From positions 26,345,993 to 26,409,992 of the forward strand of contig NC_051451.1 in the NCBI RefSeq assembly GCF_001649575.2: a stretch of 64,000 nucleotides of DNA, written 5' to 3'. The notes below the pieces were generated by a model. The model was not told the DNA's origin. It saw nothing but the letters and a program-made list of their open reading frames with translations, and searched no databases. Every line of letters begins with the position of its first letter. Within the stretch, counting starts at the first letter, position 1. This DNA is from Kryptolebias marmoratus (taxonomy: Eukaryota > Chordata > Actinopteri > Cyprinodontiformes > Rivulidae). Both the position numbers and the translations under genes were made by a program. Positions 37,981-49,355 of this stretch are shown here, piece after piece.

Positions 37981-38310
37981 AGAAAAAGTATCATTCTCTG
38001 AAATGGAAAAGCTCAAACATACAGTTTCTCTTTATCAAATGCTGCACACAGAAATGTCTGCGATGCCTTTAAATAAAGATGAGCTTTGTGTGGAAATATT
38101 GTGACAGTTTTCTGCCTGAATGACTTAAGTATTACAAGGTTATAACATAACTGCATTATCTGTTGGACAACAAATCTACTCAGACCAACGTGGACGGAAA
38201 AATATTTCCAAACCGTGTTTATGCATTTAAGAAAAACGTTGTTTCCCAGGCCTCCAAAGGTCACCTGCTAATTTGCATTTTTTCCATAAAATTTGAATAA
38301 AAGCAAAACG
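37981..38310 (+). terminator. MAP10 3' UTR with polyadenylation signals
   Basis: AATAAA occurs about 90 bases after the stop ('ctttaaataaagatgagc') and again near 38296 ('tttgaataaaagc'). Either could end the transcript. No other gene is visible. Confidence 0.6.
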
Positions 38311-38499
38311 CACACAGCTGTTTCTTTCATTTTTAACAGTCTGGTTGGTTTTTCATGTGCTTTGCATATATTTGAACATCAGCACTAGTTATGCTACTTT
38401 TATCTTATGGTCTTATCACCTAAGATGTTTTAGAAGAAAAATAGTTTTACTTCACATCAGTTTGTAATCTGCTCAACAAGGCAGGAAATGTTAAAAATT

Positions 38500-38890
38500 A
38501 AAGGCCCATCAGTCCTCAAAGGAATGCATGTCACCCGCAGCCTTTCATACCAGAGGTTAAAGCTAAGATCATCTCATGATAAGATGAGAGATGTGATCTC
38601 ATGCAGGTTTTTTTTTTTTGGTTCTCACAAGATGTGTTGATAAGTTGAGTATATCTTGTGGATCACCGCTCAAATTTAACTTAATATCTATAAAAATCAC
38701 TGAGTTAAAGCCATTTTTATGTTGGCTAAGGTTGATTAGCTGTGGCTGCCATTTTGAATTGGGTTGACTCCAAAAGTTATTGAGTTGTAGATTTACATCT
38801 AGTGATCGATGTCTGAAAGTTTCATTAAAATCCACCCAGTAGTTCATTAGATATTTTGCTAACAGACAGAGTTGACTGCAAATAGTTAAA
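38500..38890 (+). repeat. Family A dispersed repeat
   Basis: Nearly complete: 'ggaatgcatgtcacccgc' on the left, 'ggctgccattttgaattgg' in the middle, and 'attagatattttgctaaca' at the right. It lies between MAP10 and NTPCR. Confidence 0.75.
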
Positions 38891-39204
38891 AGGTAAAGTT
38901 TTAAACAAATATCTTGGACTATTATCAGGCAATAATTAAACTGAAAATGGTTATTGTTTTAAGATAGGCTACTGGTTTCACTTGTTATTAGCTTTGTAAA
39001 TAGAAGTTAATTTAAACTATGAAATACCAATAGATTTTATTCAATGAGTTTTTTATTGTTTTGGTAACATTCAAGATACTTGTAAAAGTATAATTTTACC
39101 ACTTGGAATTTGTGAATTAAGCTAGCAGAGAGCTGGAGTCTGTGCAGAAGTTGTAAACCACTTTGCTTCAGAAATTATTATAAGTAAAACAAAATCTATC
39201 TACC

Positions 39205-39279
39205 AGCCACTGCGCATGCGTAGAGCCCGTGTTTACGGAAGCGCCGCTGCCGCCGCTGCTGCTGCTAGAAACGGTTCAA
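39205..39279 (+). promoter_or_regulatory. NTPCR promoter / 5' UTR with NRF1-like site
   Basis: A small CpG-rich patch directly before the start codon. TGCGCATGCG at 39211-39220 matches an NRF1 site, typical of housekeeping TATA-less promoters. A GCC/GCT triplet run (39241-39266) precedes the ATG at 39280. Confidence 0.6.
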
Positions 39280-42200
39280 ATGTTTAAACACGTTTTCCTG
39301 ACAGGACCTCCAGGTAACTGAGCACGGGGCTGCTGAACTGGAAATGTTTAAACTAAAATAACCATAAAGAGGAACAAAATAATCCGTAACGTTGTTCTGA
39401 AGGCGAACAATTAGGCAGTTTTAGCAGCTCCGTTCCTGACAGAATTTTTAAATCGCAAAATATTGACGCTGTTTGAGCGACTTAAAAATTACTAGTGTGC
39501 CAAATTGGACTTTATTATTCTCTTTTTAGAGATAAAAACTAATAAGTGTGATAATCTGTGATATCTACACGAAGGTAATCCATGTTTGATGTGGTTATCC
39601 CCCGTCTGTCCGTCTGTTAGCAAAATATCTAATGAACCAGTAAGCAAATTTTAATGAAACTTTCTGGAACTTCTACCATTGATTAACATTTGTAGTTAAT
39701 CCAATTCAAGATGGCTGCCACAGCCAACTGACTGACCACAAATAGAACATTAATTGTTGAAGTCGGCTGGGTCTGTTAGCAAAATATCTTATGAACCACT
39801 GAACAGATTTTATTGAAACATCTAGATCGGATTAATTTTTGTAGTCATTCTAATTCAAGATACGTGCCACAGCTAACCAACATTAGTTAACACAAAAATG
39901 GCTATAACTCAGTCAGTTTTGCAGATAATGACCTTAAAATTGGTGTGGTAGTAGCTGAGAGTTATTCACAACACGAACTCTGAGCGTGACGTCTCATGAT
40001 GTTGCATAAGATAACATTACTGCTCAGTATAAGATGATCTCAGTTTAAAACTCGGTGGGTGATATGAGTTCATTCAAACAATGCTGGGCCTTTTTTATTT
40101 TTTAGTGTCTGTTGTTTTGCTTGCAGGTGTGGGGAAAACCACTCTGGTCCAGAAAGCCTGTGAAGCTTTAGTGTCGTCGGGAGTCACAGTCGAAGGTTTT
40201 TACACAGAGGAGGTGAGAGAGGGAGGCAGGAGAGTTGGCTTTGATGTGGTCACCCTCAGCGGAGAGAGGGGCCACCTGTCCAGAATCAGGTACAGCTCCT
40301 CCCGTCCGTATCAGACTATCTGCTCTCTTTCATCCCGGTGTTTTGACTCGCTGCGTTTTACCTTGCAGAGATGGCGCTGGCGCGTCTCATCACGGCAGAC
40401 GGGAGTACACAGTGGGACAGTATGTGGTTGATTTACCTTCATTTGAAAACCTGGCTCTCCCCCTCTTCAGAAATGTAAGACACATACCTTGTAAAGCCAC
40501 AGTTCTTCTCTTCGTCACGTGCAAATCATCAAACCTTTGATTTTTCTCTCATTTGAGGGAATAATTGGAAACTTGCACACGTGTAAATTCCACAGTGACA
40601 TTTTTAGTGTTGGTGGTGCCGTCTGGCTGTCACTGAGCGTGATTAATCCTGCATGTAAAGTGACGCCAATACATGTAAAGTTGGCGGCTCACGCTTTGCT
40701 TTCATCTCCCGTCATGATTCGTGTGCAATCACTGCAGATCTGTGAACACTGACGTCTCATGCACGCAAATCTCACAGCTCTGCCAGTGTTTGGACGTTAG
40801 AGTCAACAGGCGATCTGCAGGGAAATTAATAAACAATCCTGCATCGTTTATTGTTTAATTCTTCCTACGGAAGGCTAAGACGCAGTGATAATGGTTTTAT
40901 TGTGTGTGTGTGTTGGGTTGTCATTGGGTTGACATCTACGACTGATTTCCTTTTGGAGTCGGCCTGATTTAAGCAAACATGCCTCTAACTCAGTCAATTT
41001 TACAGATATTGAGCTCAAATGTGGTGTGGTAGTAGCTGACAGTCATCCACATCTCATACTCCAAGGGCTAACTGATCATGTGGAAAACAGTTTCAGTTTT
41101 GACCGTTTTGCAGTCTCTGGGAGTCAAATATTTTAAGCTTTTAAAAGCATCTGGTTCAGAAAAACAATTTTGAGCTTCTTCATGTTCAAATAATCAGTAG
41201 ATGGAACAAAAAGATGTTAATCCAAGCTCCAGAAAGTTGCTTTAATTTCTGATTCATGACCAGCGTTCAGTTAATGTTTGCAGCAAAGCTTCACGTGCAC
41301 GTCTCGTGTCTGTAGCTGGGGTCAGCCGGCGGCAGCAGGAAGGTGTTCGTCATCGATGAGATTGGAAAAATGGAGCTCTTCAGCCAGCCGTTCATCCAGG
41401 CGGTGAGACAGACTCTGGATGGCTCTTGCTGCACGGTCTTGGGCACCATCCCCGTCCCCAAAGGGAAACCTTTGGGTCTGGTTGAAGAGGTGCGGGGCAG
41501 GAGGGACGTCAAGGTCTTCACTGTGAGTAAAAATAACTCCTCCTCTCTCTGAGCTATTTAGGTCAGTTCAGAAACTGTTAAGCTATAGGACCCTGCTTAC
41601 ACTGTATCCCCTTAGTGTTAGGAGGGCAGAGGGACCCAACCCTGTATTATCCCTCAGCTGTAGCTGGATTAAGTATAAATCATGCATGACTGATTCAACA
41701 ACAAAGGGGTGTCTCAAATGTCCAAATAATTTGTAACAGAAGACTCAGTTATGGACATTGTCATGCAAAAATAGCCATAGATTTCTAGTTAAATATAGGT
41801 TATGAGACTGTCTGAACAGTTTTTGGGAAACTTGTGGTCAGTTATTTCACTTCCAGACAGAGATTACAGCATATTGTCTGATAAATTCTGTTTGAATTGT
41901 GTTGTCTTGTAGTTTAATGCAGTGCTGAAAGCGGACCGGTTCTCAGGTTCCTCAGCACCAGCATTTCTAAAATGTCTCCCTGAGGGTCAGCTTCTGTAGC
42001 GTGCCGCCTCGTCTGATAAACCTGCCCGTATTCAGCGTCACCGAGTGTAAACTACGGCTGAGTCTTAAACTACATCGGATGAAAACAGGAAGTCATGGAT
42101 TGCTCTACGCTGCTTCTGAATGGGTGAAATATAGGGAATCAGGCGATACGTGACTCATGGTTAAAAGTTAAGCAGAAGGAGCCAATCAGGTGCACAGCTG

Positions 42201-42631
42201 GGTGATCTTATCAGCCGTACTGAGAACTTTAAATAAATGTATTTATATGTAAAATATATGTATTGCACAGAGAGGAGGATCCGTACTGTGAGGAAACCAG
42301 ATGTGGATGCTGAGAGTGGAGCACCACATCCTGGTACTTAGCCTCTGCACAAAGCTCTGCCTACAGCATTAGTTTGAAGCTTTTAAGTGCATAAAATGAT
42401 GCCTTGTTCGACAAATAATTATTTAATGCCACTGCTGATGAATGATCTTCAGCCTGATAAAGACAACCTGATCAAATATTTTGTATTTATTTATTTGCTT
42501 CTCATTTTGCTCAGGGTACCTACTTGTTTTATTGATTTTTTTCCTTCATCTAGGTGTCTAAGGAGAACAGAAATTCTATTCTTCAAGACATTTTAACAAC
42601 TCTACAAGAACGTTTGAAGGCTTCAACATAA
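39280..42631 (+). CDS. ntpcr: Cancer-related nucleoside-triphosphatase, THEP1 family, five exons
   Basis: Coding exons are 39280-39313, 40127-40289, 40369-40474, 41316-41522 and 42554-42631. All introns begin GT and end AG; the joined frame is open and gives 195 residues against 190 in human. The family hydrolyses nucleoside triphosphates with broad specificity and low turnover. Residues 1-20 ([20 protein letters not shown]) contain the Walker A loop GPPGVGKT, which intron 1 splits inside a glycine codon. The Walker B-like [13 protein letters not shown] and the [18 protein letters not shown] block are in exon 4. The C-terminal VSKENR segment is in exon 5. Exon 1 is only 34 bases and too short to show as an open frame, but it supplies the expected N-terminus. 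The insert between [11 protein letters not shown] and [10 protein letters not shown] differs from mammals. A polyadenylation signal AATAAA lies at 43015-43020. Confidence 0.95.
39590..40078 (-). repeat. Family A repeat with internal duplication, in NTPCR intron 1
   Basis: Inverted copy with two 'gttagcaaaatatct' ends (39616 and 39776). 'caagatggctgccacagcc' is at about 39707 and a decayed second version at about 39856. It ends near the intron 1 acceptor, about 50 bases before exon 2. Confidence 0.75.
40920..41090 (-). repeat. Family A fragment in NTPCR intron 3
   Basis: An inverted partial copy ('gggttgacatctacgactg', 'aactcagtcaattttacag', 'gtggtgtggtagtagctga'). The remainder of intron 3 (40475-41315) shows nothing else of note. 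Confidence 0.65.
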
Positions 42632-43040
42632 CCTCAAGCTTTAAAGCCACTGAAGAGAAAACTCCAGCAGTTTGTGGTTTTTTTTTTTTTTTTATAAAAA
42701 GTGTCAGTGTGTTAGCTTCACACAATTAAATGAAGCTATACTACGGTAGAATGAGGGGCGTTCAGAGCGACAGGGAGAGTTAGTGAGTCACACGCAGGGA
42801 TTTATGGATACAGCTAATTTTTTGTGTTTTTCTCACGACCTCAGAATGGATTTGGATGCTGAATAACTGATTGTGAGATGAAACACGGCGGGGGGGAATT
42901 ATTCATTTAGTGCACATATTCCCTGATTTTGAAGCCCAGGACTGAGAGCAGCTCCTGTCTGTTAATGGGGGTCCAGTTTTCATTTTTTGTTGATTAATAA
43001 GTGATGCTTTTTTAAATAAAAGTTCACACAAATCAGTGGC
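42632..43040 (+). terminator. NTPCR 3' UTR and polyadenylation signal
   Basis: A T-run at about 42678-42695 and a clear AATAAA at 43015-43020 end the likely transcript about 390 bases past the stop. Confidence 0.65.
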
Positions 43041-43504
43041 TCTGATGATTCTTTCAGTTCTTTGCAGCCTTTTTTCTTTCCAATCTGAGGCTTTAGCTCA
43101 TTGAGAATCAGTCAGTATTTAATCGTGGAACGATGTGCACTGCTTTTATGGATTATTCTTTTCTCTCAAACAAGCATGTCTCCTCGATAACAATTTTATT
43201 TGTTTATTTCCTTGTGAATGTTTTCGTTCTGATGATAAACCTACAAATAAATGAGCTCAACTGGGATTTCATGTCCCCCACCTTTGGGAAATTTCTGTCC
43301 ATGTTTAGTCAGATTATATTAAAGCATGAATTGTGTAAGTGCATGAAGGATTTTTTAAACGGCAGAATGAGTTTATAAAGGATTTCTCCCTGACAGTGGA
43401 GCTCAGTGAAGCGTTTAACGCTTCAGAGGAGGACATGTCAAACAAGAAGAGTCTGTTTATGGTTGTCACCCACCGCCAAAAAGAGGAAATCAGACAATAA
43501 ATGT

Positions 43505-43710
43505 GTTTGAAAGTGTCTCTTAGCCAAATATCTCATAAACCACTGGACGGATTTTAATAAAACTAGCATGGATGTACATCTAACTGATTATCATTCACAG
43601 CAAATGAACCTTAGAAAACTCTAAAATGGCTAAATTACATTTTAGTCTAAAACTCTGACAAGAAAGGTGGCGGGCGATATGCATTCCTTTATTTCAGACA
43701 TGTTATAGAC
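43505..43710 (-). repeat. Family A fragment, inverted
   Basis: Both ends are present ('cttagccaaatatctcata' and 'gtggcgggcgatatgcatt') with most of the middle deleted. The sequence between here and 44264 shows no gene or repeat that I can name. Confidence 0.65.
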
Positions 43711-44264
43711 TTTCTGGGAGTGAAACAGCCTCTGCTCTGAAGTCTGGACATTAAGTTGAGGTTTTTTAATAAACATTCTCTGGTAAAGATGTTTATTGCA
43801 GCACCGAAGGTTTTTGGCTTGTGTTTTTTTTTTCAGTCCCACTTGTGTAACTGATGTGACCCGTCAGCCGATCTGATCTGATCTGCGTCAGACCTGCTGC
43901 TGGGCCAGCATCTGGATCAACATGACCCCGGATCCACTGGCACCAGCACAACTTAGGATTTTTGAAACATCGTGGAACTATGACGTTGAATGGGAAATTG
44001 ACGGTTAGCTGATTGGACGGATCTGGTTCTCAGGATGCAAAGGTGATCATCAGTTTCCCTGCAGCAGGAGAGCAGATGGGTAACACTTCTCCAGTTTTAC
44101 CGACTGAAGGATGCATGTAAGGATTCATGTGATGCAGTTTGATGATATTAGCATCCATGCTGTCCGTGTTGTCATGTGGTGCAGATCGCTCAGGTTGATT
44201 CCCAGCCAGAGACGCTTCAAAAGATGAAGCTCCAACGGATTAATCAGCTAAAGCAATAGCAATT

Positions 44265-44621
44265 AAAAAGTAGCATTCCTTGAAGGAATGGATATCGCCC
44301 GCCACCTGTCATGTCAGTTTTAAACGAAGATCATTTTCTCTTGATTAATGTCTGAGTTGTTGTTGTTTTGGTCAAACCTTGAACACAACGCTCTGCTCGA
44401 GATGTATGGGTTGTAAATGACTCTCAGCTACCACCACATCAAATCTGAGCTCAATTTCTGTTCAATTAGCTGAGCTGGAGCCATCGTTGTGTTGGCTAAT
44501 GTGGATTAGCTGTGGCGGCCATCTTGAAATGAATTGACTCCAGATGTTAATCAGCTGTAGACGTACATCCAATGATTAACTTCTAAAGGTTTCATTAAAA
44601 ACATCCAGTGGTCCATGAGAT
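44265..44621 (+). repeat. Family A repeat, left part of a copy split by a LINE
   Basis: Begins 'gcattccttgaaggaatg' and runs to 'agtggtccatgagat'. It includes 'tggcggccatcttgaaat', the best YY1-type match in the family. The missing right end ('attttgctaacagaggcaa') resumes at 47340 on the far side of the LINE. Confidence 0.8.
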
Positions 44622-47333
44622 AATAATAATAATAATAATAATAATAAATTTTATTTGTAACGCACCTTATATTTCAAAGAAATCTCAAAGTGCTACAGAG
44701 ATTAAAAGAAAAAGAAAAAAATAAAAATAATAATAATAGTAATAATAAAAATACAGAATAAATTGTAGGGCTTACAGTAGTACATCTTGCACCAAGTGAT
44801 ACCAAAACTAACAATTGAAACTAACAATTAAAACTAACAATTTAAAACAAAACTTACAGTTCTAAAAGGCCTGTTTAAAAAGGTGAGTCTTAAGACCTTT
44901 TTTAAAGGCCTCCACACCTTGTGGGGCTCTCAGGGACTCTGGAAGGGCATTCCAGAGTCGTGGAGCTACTGCCTGAAAAGCCCTATCCCCCATAGTGGCA
45001 AGTTTGGTCTTAGGTTGATGCAGGCAGTAAAAGGAGGTGGAGGAACGAAGCCTTCGAGAAGTAGCGTGCAATGAGAGGAGTTCACTAAGATAGGCAGGAG
45101 CAGCTCCATGGATGCATTGATAGGTGAGCAGACAGAGTTTGTAATGTATTCTATGTTTGATCGGTAGCCAATGAAGTGAATTAAGAACAGAAGTGATATG
45201 GTCGTATTTGCGCCTCCTCATCAGGACCCGGGCAGCACAGTTCTGAATGTGCTGGAGCTTTTGCAGGTTTTTACCAGAGGTCCCAAAGAGGAGGGCATTA
45301 CAGTAGTCCAACCTTGATGAGATAAAGGCATGGATCAACCTCTCAGCATCCGGTTGGGAAAGGGAGGGGCGGAGTCTGGCGATGTTTTTAAGATGGAGGA
45401 AGGAGACTTTAGAAAGATGACGGATGTGGGAGTTGAAAGTGAGGTTAGAGTCAATCCTAACTCCAAGGTTTGTGACGGTGGTAGAAAAGGGAATATTAAG
45501 ACCAAATATTGAGATACTACTGAGATTAGAGGACTGAGTTTGATGAGGGGTGCCAAGAAGGATGACATCCGTTTTATTACTGTTAAGTTGAAGAGAGTTG
45601 GCAGTCATCCATGCCTTTATCTCCTCTAAGCAAAGCTGAAGTGAAGACGGAAGAACTGTAGGAGAAGTGGAGTCCATTTTCATATACAGTTGTGTATCAT
45701 CAGCATAGCAGTGAAAGGAGACCTTGTGTTTATTGATTATGTGACCTAGGGGGAGCATATAGATGGTGAAAAGGGTTGGCCCAAGGACTGACCCCTGTGG
45801 AACTCCACAAGTCACAGTATGAGTTGAAGATTTAGACTGACCCAAGGAAACATATTCAGTTCTATTGGTGAGATATGAATGAAACCATTTAAGTGCTGTA
45901 CCCGAAAGTCCAATTTCTGACTGTAGCCTGTTGAGAAGGATGGTGTGATTCACTGTGTCGAAAGCAGCCGACAGGTCAAGGAGGAGGAGAAGAGATGGTG
46001 AGCCCTGGTCTGCAGTCATGAGAAGGTCGTTCATTACGCGAACCAGAGCTGTCTCTGTACTGTGAGCGGAACGGAAGCCAGACTGAAACTTTTCGTAGAA
46101 GTTATGGATGTGAAGATGTTGATGAAGTTGGGCTGCCACAACTTTTTCCAGAACTTTGGATATAAACGGTAAATTTGAAACAGGTCTGTAATGGGCAAGA
46201 ATATTGGGGTCAAGTGAGGGTTTTTTCAGATAAGGGTGGATGACTGCAGTTTTAAGAGATGGGGGAACCTGACTGGCCCGCAAAGACTGATTAATAATGG
46301 TTGTGATTAATGGGCAAATGGCTGTAATATTAGACTTAAGTAATGCTGTGGGGAGAGGGTCTAGCACGCAGGTGGAAGTTTTCATGCTTTTTACGATCTT
46401 CTCCACGTCTGACTGGGTGACAACGGAGAAAGCTGAAAATGTGTTACTTTGCATGAGGAGAGTTATATCAACTTGAGATTCAGCTATTACAGGGAGAGCA
46501 GACTGGATTGATGCCACCTTATTAATGAAAAAGTCCATAAATCTATTGCAATGATCTATACTGGTATCAGCATGCGTGTATGTGGAAGGTTTGACCAGAG
46601 AGTTTATGTCAGAGAATAACTGTTTGGAATTCCCACGGCTATTCGAGATTTTTAGGGAAAAGTAATGGGATCTTGCTGCAGTGAGTGCTTTGGAATATGT
46701 CTTTTGGTGTTTGCGATAGGCTTGTTTGTGGACCAATAAGCCACTGGAGATAAACTGCCGCTCCAGGGCACGACCTGCAGTTTTCATTGTACGGAGTTCA
46801 GATGTAAACCATGGGGCTGATCTGGAGAAGGTAACTGTCCGAGTTTTAACCGGTGCATGAGTATCAAGAATACTGCGAAGACTGGAATTATAGTGGTTGA
46901 CATAATCATTGACAGAGGTGAATTTTGTAGTTAGTGAGATATCCTGAATATCCTGGTTGAAAAGGGTCAGATCTATTGTCTTTAAACTTCTGAATTGAAT
47001 TTGACGTTTTGTTTGCATATATGTCTTTGTTAATGGCAAAGTCATGGAAATTAATTTATGATCAGACACCCCCAAGTCTTCAACTTGCAGATTGGAAATG
47101 GGGGCGTTGTCCGTGATTACCAAATCCAAAGTGTGACCTCTTGTGTGTGTAGGTAATGAAACGTGTTGTGTGAGATGTAGACAGTCCAAGAGTTCAAGAA
47201 ATTCTGCAGCAGGGCGGTTATTAGACGAGTGAACATGAATATTGAAGTCCCCCAGAATAAGCGTATTATGGGATATGGCACAAAGTGATGTCAGGAGATC
47301 TTGCAGTTCCATAATAAATCCAGTGTTGAGTGT
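44622..47333 (-). mobile_element. L2-type non-LTR retrotransposon, 5'-truncated
   Basis: Encodes the endonuclease-to-reverse-transcriptase part of ORF2 (see CDS) and ends on the minus strand with 'ACAAATAAAATTTATTATT' and a TTA repeat tail, as teleost L2 elements do, with no poly-A. The flanking TGAGAT at 44616-44621 and 47334-47339 fits a 6-bp target duplication. Joining the flanks restores the family A right end, confirming both borders. The start of ORF2 (endonuclease N-terminus) and any ORF1 are absent. Confidence 0.88.
44862..47312 (-). CDS. LINE ORF2 fragment: endonuclease C-terminal half and reverse transcriptase
   Basis: An 816-codon open frame without internal stops. Residues 1-95 are the second half of an exonuclease-endonuclease-phosphatase domain (ILGDFNIHVHS near residue 20, VSDHKLISM near 83). 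From about residue 330 the reverse transcriptase follows, with FQSGFRSAHSTETAL, LLLDLSAAFDTVNH, GVPQGSVLGPTLF and the catalytic FHCYADDTQLY. The tail FKKGLKTHLFKQAF is typical of L2/CR1-like elements. The long intact frame suggests a fairly recent insertion. The missing N-terminal endonuclease makes it inactive on its own. The ATG at 47312 is just the first methionine in the fragment. Confidence 0.9.
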   Translation of the reverse strand: MELQDLLTSLCAISHNTLILGDFNIHVHSSNNRPAAEFLELLDCLHLTQHVSLPTHTRGHTLDLVITDNAPISNLQVEDLGVSDHKLISMTLPLTKTYMQTKRQIQFRSLKTIDLTLFNQDIQDISLTTKFTSVNDYVNHYNSSLRSILDTHAPVKTRTVTFSRSAPWFTSELRTMKTAGRALERQFISSGLLVHKQAYRKHQKTYSKALTAARSHYFSLKISNSRGNSKQLFSDINSLVKPSTYTHADTSIDHCNRFMDFFINKVASIQSALPVIAESQVDITLLMQSNTFSAFSVVTQSDVEKIVKSMKTSTCVLDPLPTALLKSNITAICPLITTIINQSLRASQVPPSLKTAVIHPYLKKPSLDPNILAHYRPVSNLPFISKVLEKVVAAQLHQHLHIHNFYEKFQSGFRSAHSTETALVRVMNDLLMTADQGSPSLLLLLDLSAAFDTVNHTILLNRLQSEIGLSGTALKWFHSYLTNRTEYVSLGQSKSSTHTVTCGVPQGSVLGPTLFTIYMLPLGHIINKHKVSFHCYADDTQLYMKMDSTSPTVLPSSLQLCLEEIKAWMTANSLQLNSNKTDVILLGTPHQTQSSNLSSISIFGLNIPFSTTVTNLGVRIDSNLTFNSHIRHLSKVSFLHLKNIARLRPSLSQPDAERLIHAFISSRLDYCNALLFGTSGKNLQKLQHIQNCAARVLMRRRKYDHITSVLNSLHWLPIKHRIHYKLCLLTYQCIHGAAPAYLSELLSLHATSRRLRSSTSFYCLHQPKTKLATMGDRAFQAVAPRLWNALPESLRAPQGVEAFKKGLKTHLFKQAF

Positions 47334-47980
47334 TGAGATATTTTGCTAACAGAGGCAAGCAATAAAACGTGTAAGGAAATAGAATTTATAATGGGTTTCT
47401 TGCAAATAAATAACTAAATTAATCACAAAAGTGTTTTAGGACTTTTGAATATGAATATAATTCACCATAAATCATCACAACACCTAAATATGATGCAGCA
47501 GCATTTTTTTCTGATCCATCATAACCCTATTTATTTTCAAATTAAGTGTTTATGAAGCGTTTTTTTATATTTTGGACTACAAACAATGTAAATTTCTTCA
47601 CTGTGATATAATCAGGGGACTTAAATTTATTGATGCGTTCTGAGCCTGAAAGGTCGTGTAGACATTGATTAACATCACAGTCACTCGTGTGACTCTGACA
47701 TTAATCAATATTCATGTTGCAGGGATGCATTTGAGCCGAATGCGACGGCCAGATGTCTGTGTGGAGCACTGCACCCGTTGTCCCAACACCCATGGAGGCG
47801 ACAGGAGCACAAGGAGCTTACCAACAATCCAGGACAAAAGGGATTTTACTGCTCGGAGGGAGGGAGGGGGTGAGGGGGTGAGGTTTGATGGGGAGCTGGA
47901 GCTTAGATGTGGGGAGTTCTCTCCGGTTCCTGCTCTTTGTGGTATCAGCCCAGGAGGCACTCTGACAGACAGGAAGGGGA
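47334..47980. other. Family A right end, then gene-free sequence
   Basis: The first 40 bases complete the split family A copy. The rest shows no gene. Predicted frames running from here into the gap are artefacts of undetermined bases. Confidence 0.6.
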
Positions 47981-47998
47981 GTGTGTGTGTGTGTGTGT

Positions 47999-48056
<58 letters not shown>
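47981..48056. repeat. GT microsatellite running into an assembly gap
   Basis: At least 37 GT units with one interruption at 48003. The tract ends at the first undetermined base, so its true length is unknown. Confidence 0.95.
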
Positions 48057-48689
48057 NNNNNNNNNNNNNNNNNNNNNNNNNNNNNNNNNNNNNNNNNNNN
48101 NNNNNNNNNNNNNNNNNNNNNNNNNNNNNNNNNNNNNNNNNNNNNNNNNNNNNNNNNNNNNNNNNNNNNNNNNNNNNNNNNNNNNNNNNNNNNNNNNNNN
48201 NNNNNNNNNNNNNNNNNNNNNNNNNNNNNNNNNNNNNNNNNNNNNNNNNNNNNNNNNNNNNNNNNNNNNNNNNNNNNNNNNNNNNNNNNNNNNNNNNNNN
48301 NNNNNNNNNNNNNNNNNNNNNNNNNNNNNNNNNNNNNNNNNNNNNNNNNNNNNNNNNNNNNNNNNNNNNNNNNNNNNNNNNNNNNNNNNNNNNNNNNNNN
48401 NNNNNNNNNNNNNNNNNNNNNNNNNNNNNNNNNNNNNNNNNNNNNNNNNNNNNNNNNNNNNNNNNNNNNNNNNNNNNNNNNNNNNNNNNNNNNNNNNNNN
48501 NNNNNNNNNNNNNNNNNNNNNNNNNNNNNNNNNNNNNNNNNNNNNNNNNNNNNNNNNNNNNNNNNNNNNNNNNNNNNNNNNNNNNNNNNNNNNNNNNNNN
48601 NNNNNNNNNNNNNNNNNNNNNNNNNNNNNNNNNNNNNNNNNNNNNNNNNNNNNNNNNNNNNNNNNNNNNNNNNNNNNNNNNNNNNNNNN
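48057..48689. other. Assembly gap (633 N)
   Basis: All bases undetermined. Bordered by a GT microsatellite on the left and a DNA transposon fragment on the right. Confidence 1.
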
Positions 48690-49355
48690 AGGCTGACCTC
48701 AGAACAGTTCTCCTCTTTGGTCCAGAGGAGACACATCTGTTCACATCTGGCTTCTTCTCTGCCTGATAGAGCTTTAAGCAGCATTTGTGGACGGCACGGT
48801 GAACTGTGTTTACAGACAGTGTTCCTGAGCAGAACCAGAACCTGAACCTGACCTTTGACCTCTGAGTTTTCTCCAAATTCTACAAATCTATTGATGTTAT
48901 TATGAACCGTAGATGATGGGATATTGAAAGTTGTCCCATTTTTCTGTTGAGGAACATTATTCTGAAATTATTCCACTATTTTTAGACAGTTTTTCACAAA
49001 CTGGTGAACCTCTGCCCATCTTTACTCCGAAGAGATTCAGCCTCTAAAATGCTCTTTTTATCCCCAGTCCTCTTACTAACATGTTCTTAATTAACCTAAT
49101 TATTTATAAAATTCTCCTCCAGCTGTTTCTTAATCGTACCACTTACTTTCACAGCCTTTTGTTGCTCCTGAAACAGCTTTTTTTAAGATTTGTTGCTATC
49201 ATCAAATTCAAAATTACATTTTTTTAACCAAAATGGTACAGTTTCATAGTTTTAACATTTAATATGTTTATAATGTCCCATTTTGAAATGTGCAAATCAT
49301 TGCATTCTGTTTTTAGTTACATTTTACAGAAACTTATAGAGGTTGTAAATCCAAG
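48690..49355. mobile_element. DNA transposon relic, right part
   Basis: From about 49015 ('tggtgaacctctgcccatc') to 49355 the sequence follows a widespread fish DNA-transposon 3' region: 'ccttttgttgctcctgaaac', 'gtgcaaatcattgcattctg', and a final 'gttgtaaatcc'. No intact transposase is visible and the left end lies in the gap. I recognise the pattern but cannot assign the superfamily securely. Confidence 0.55.

Noticed and set aside
44883..45568. Short frames antisense to or overlapping the LINE ORF2
   Set aside because: Shadows of the reverse transcriptase frame.
47665..48876. Long open frames of 261-352 codons across the first gap
   Set aside because: Most of their length is undetermined bases, and the rest is translated GT repeat.
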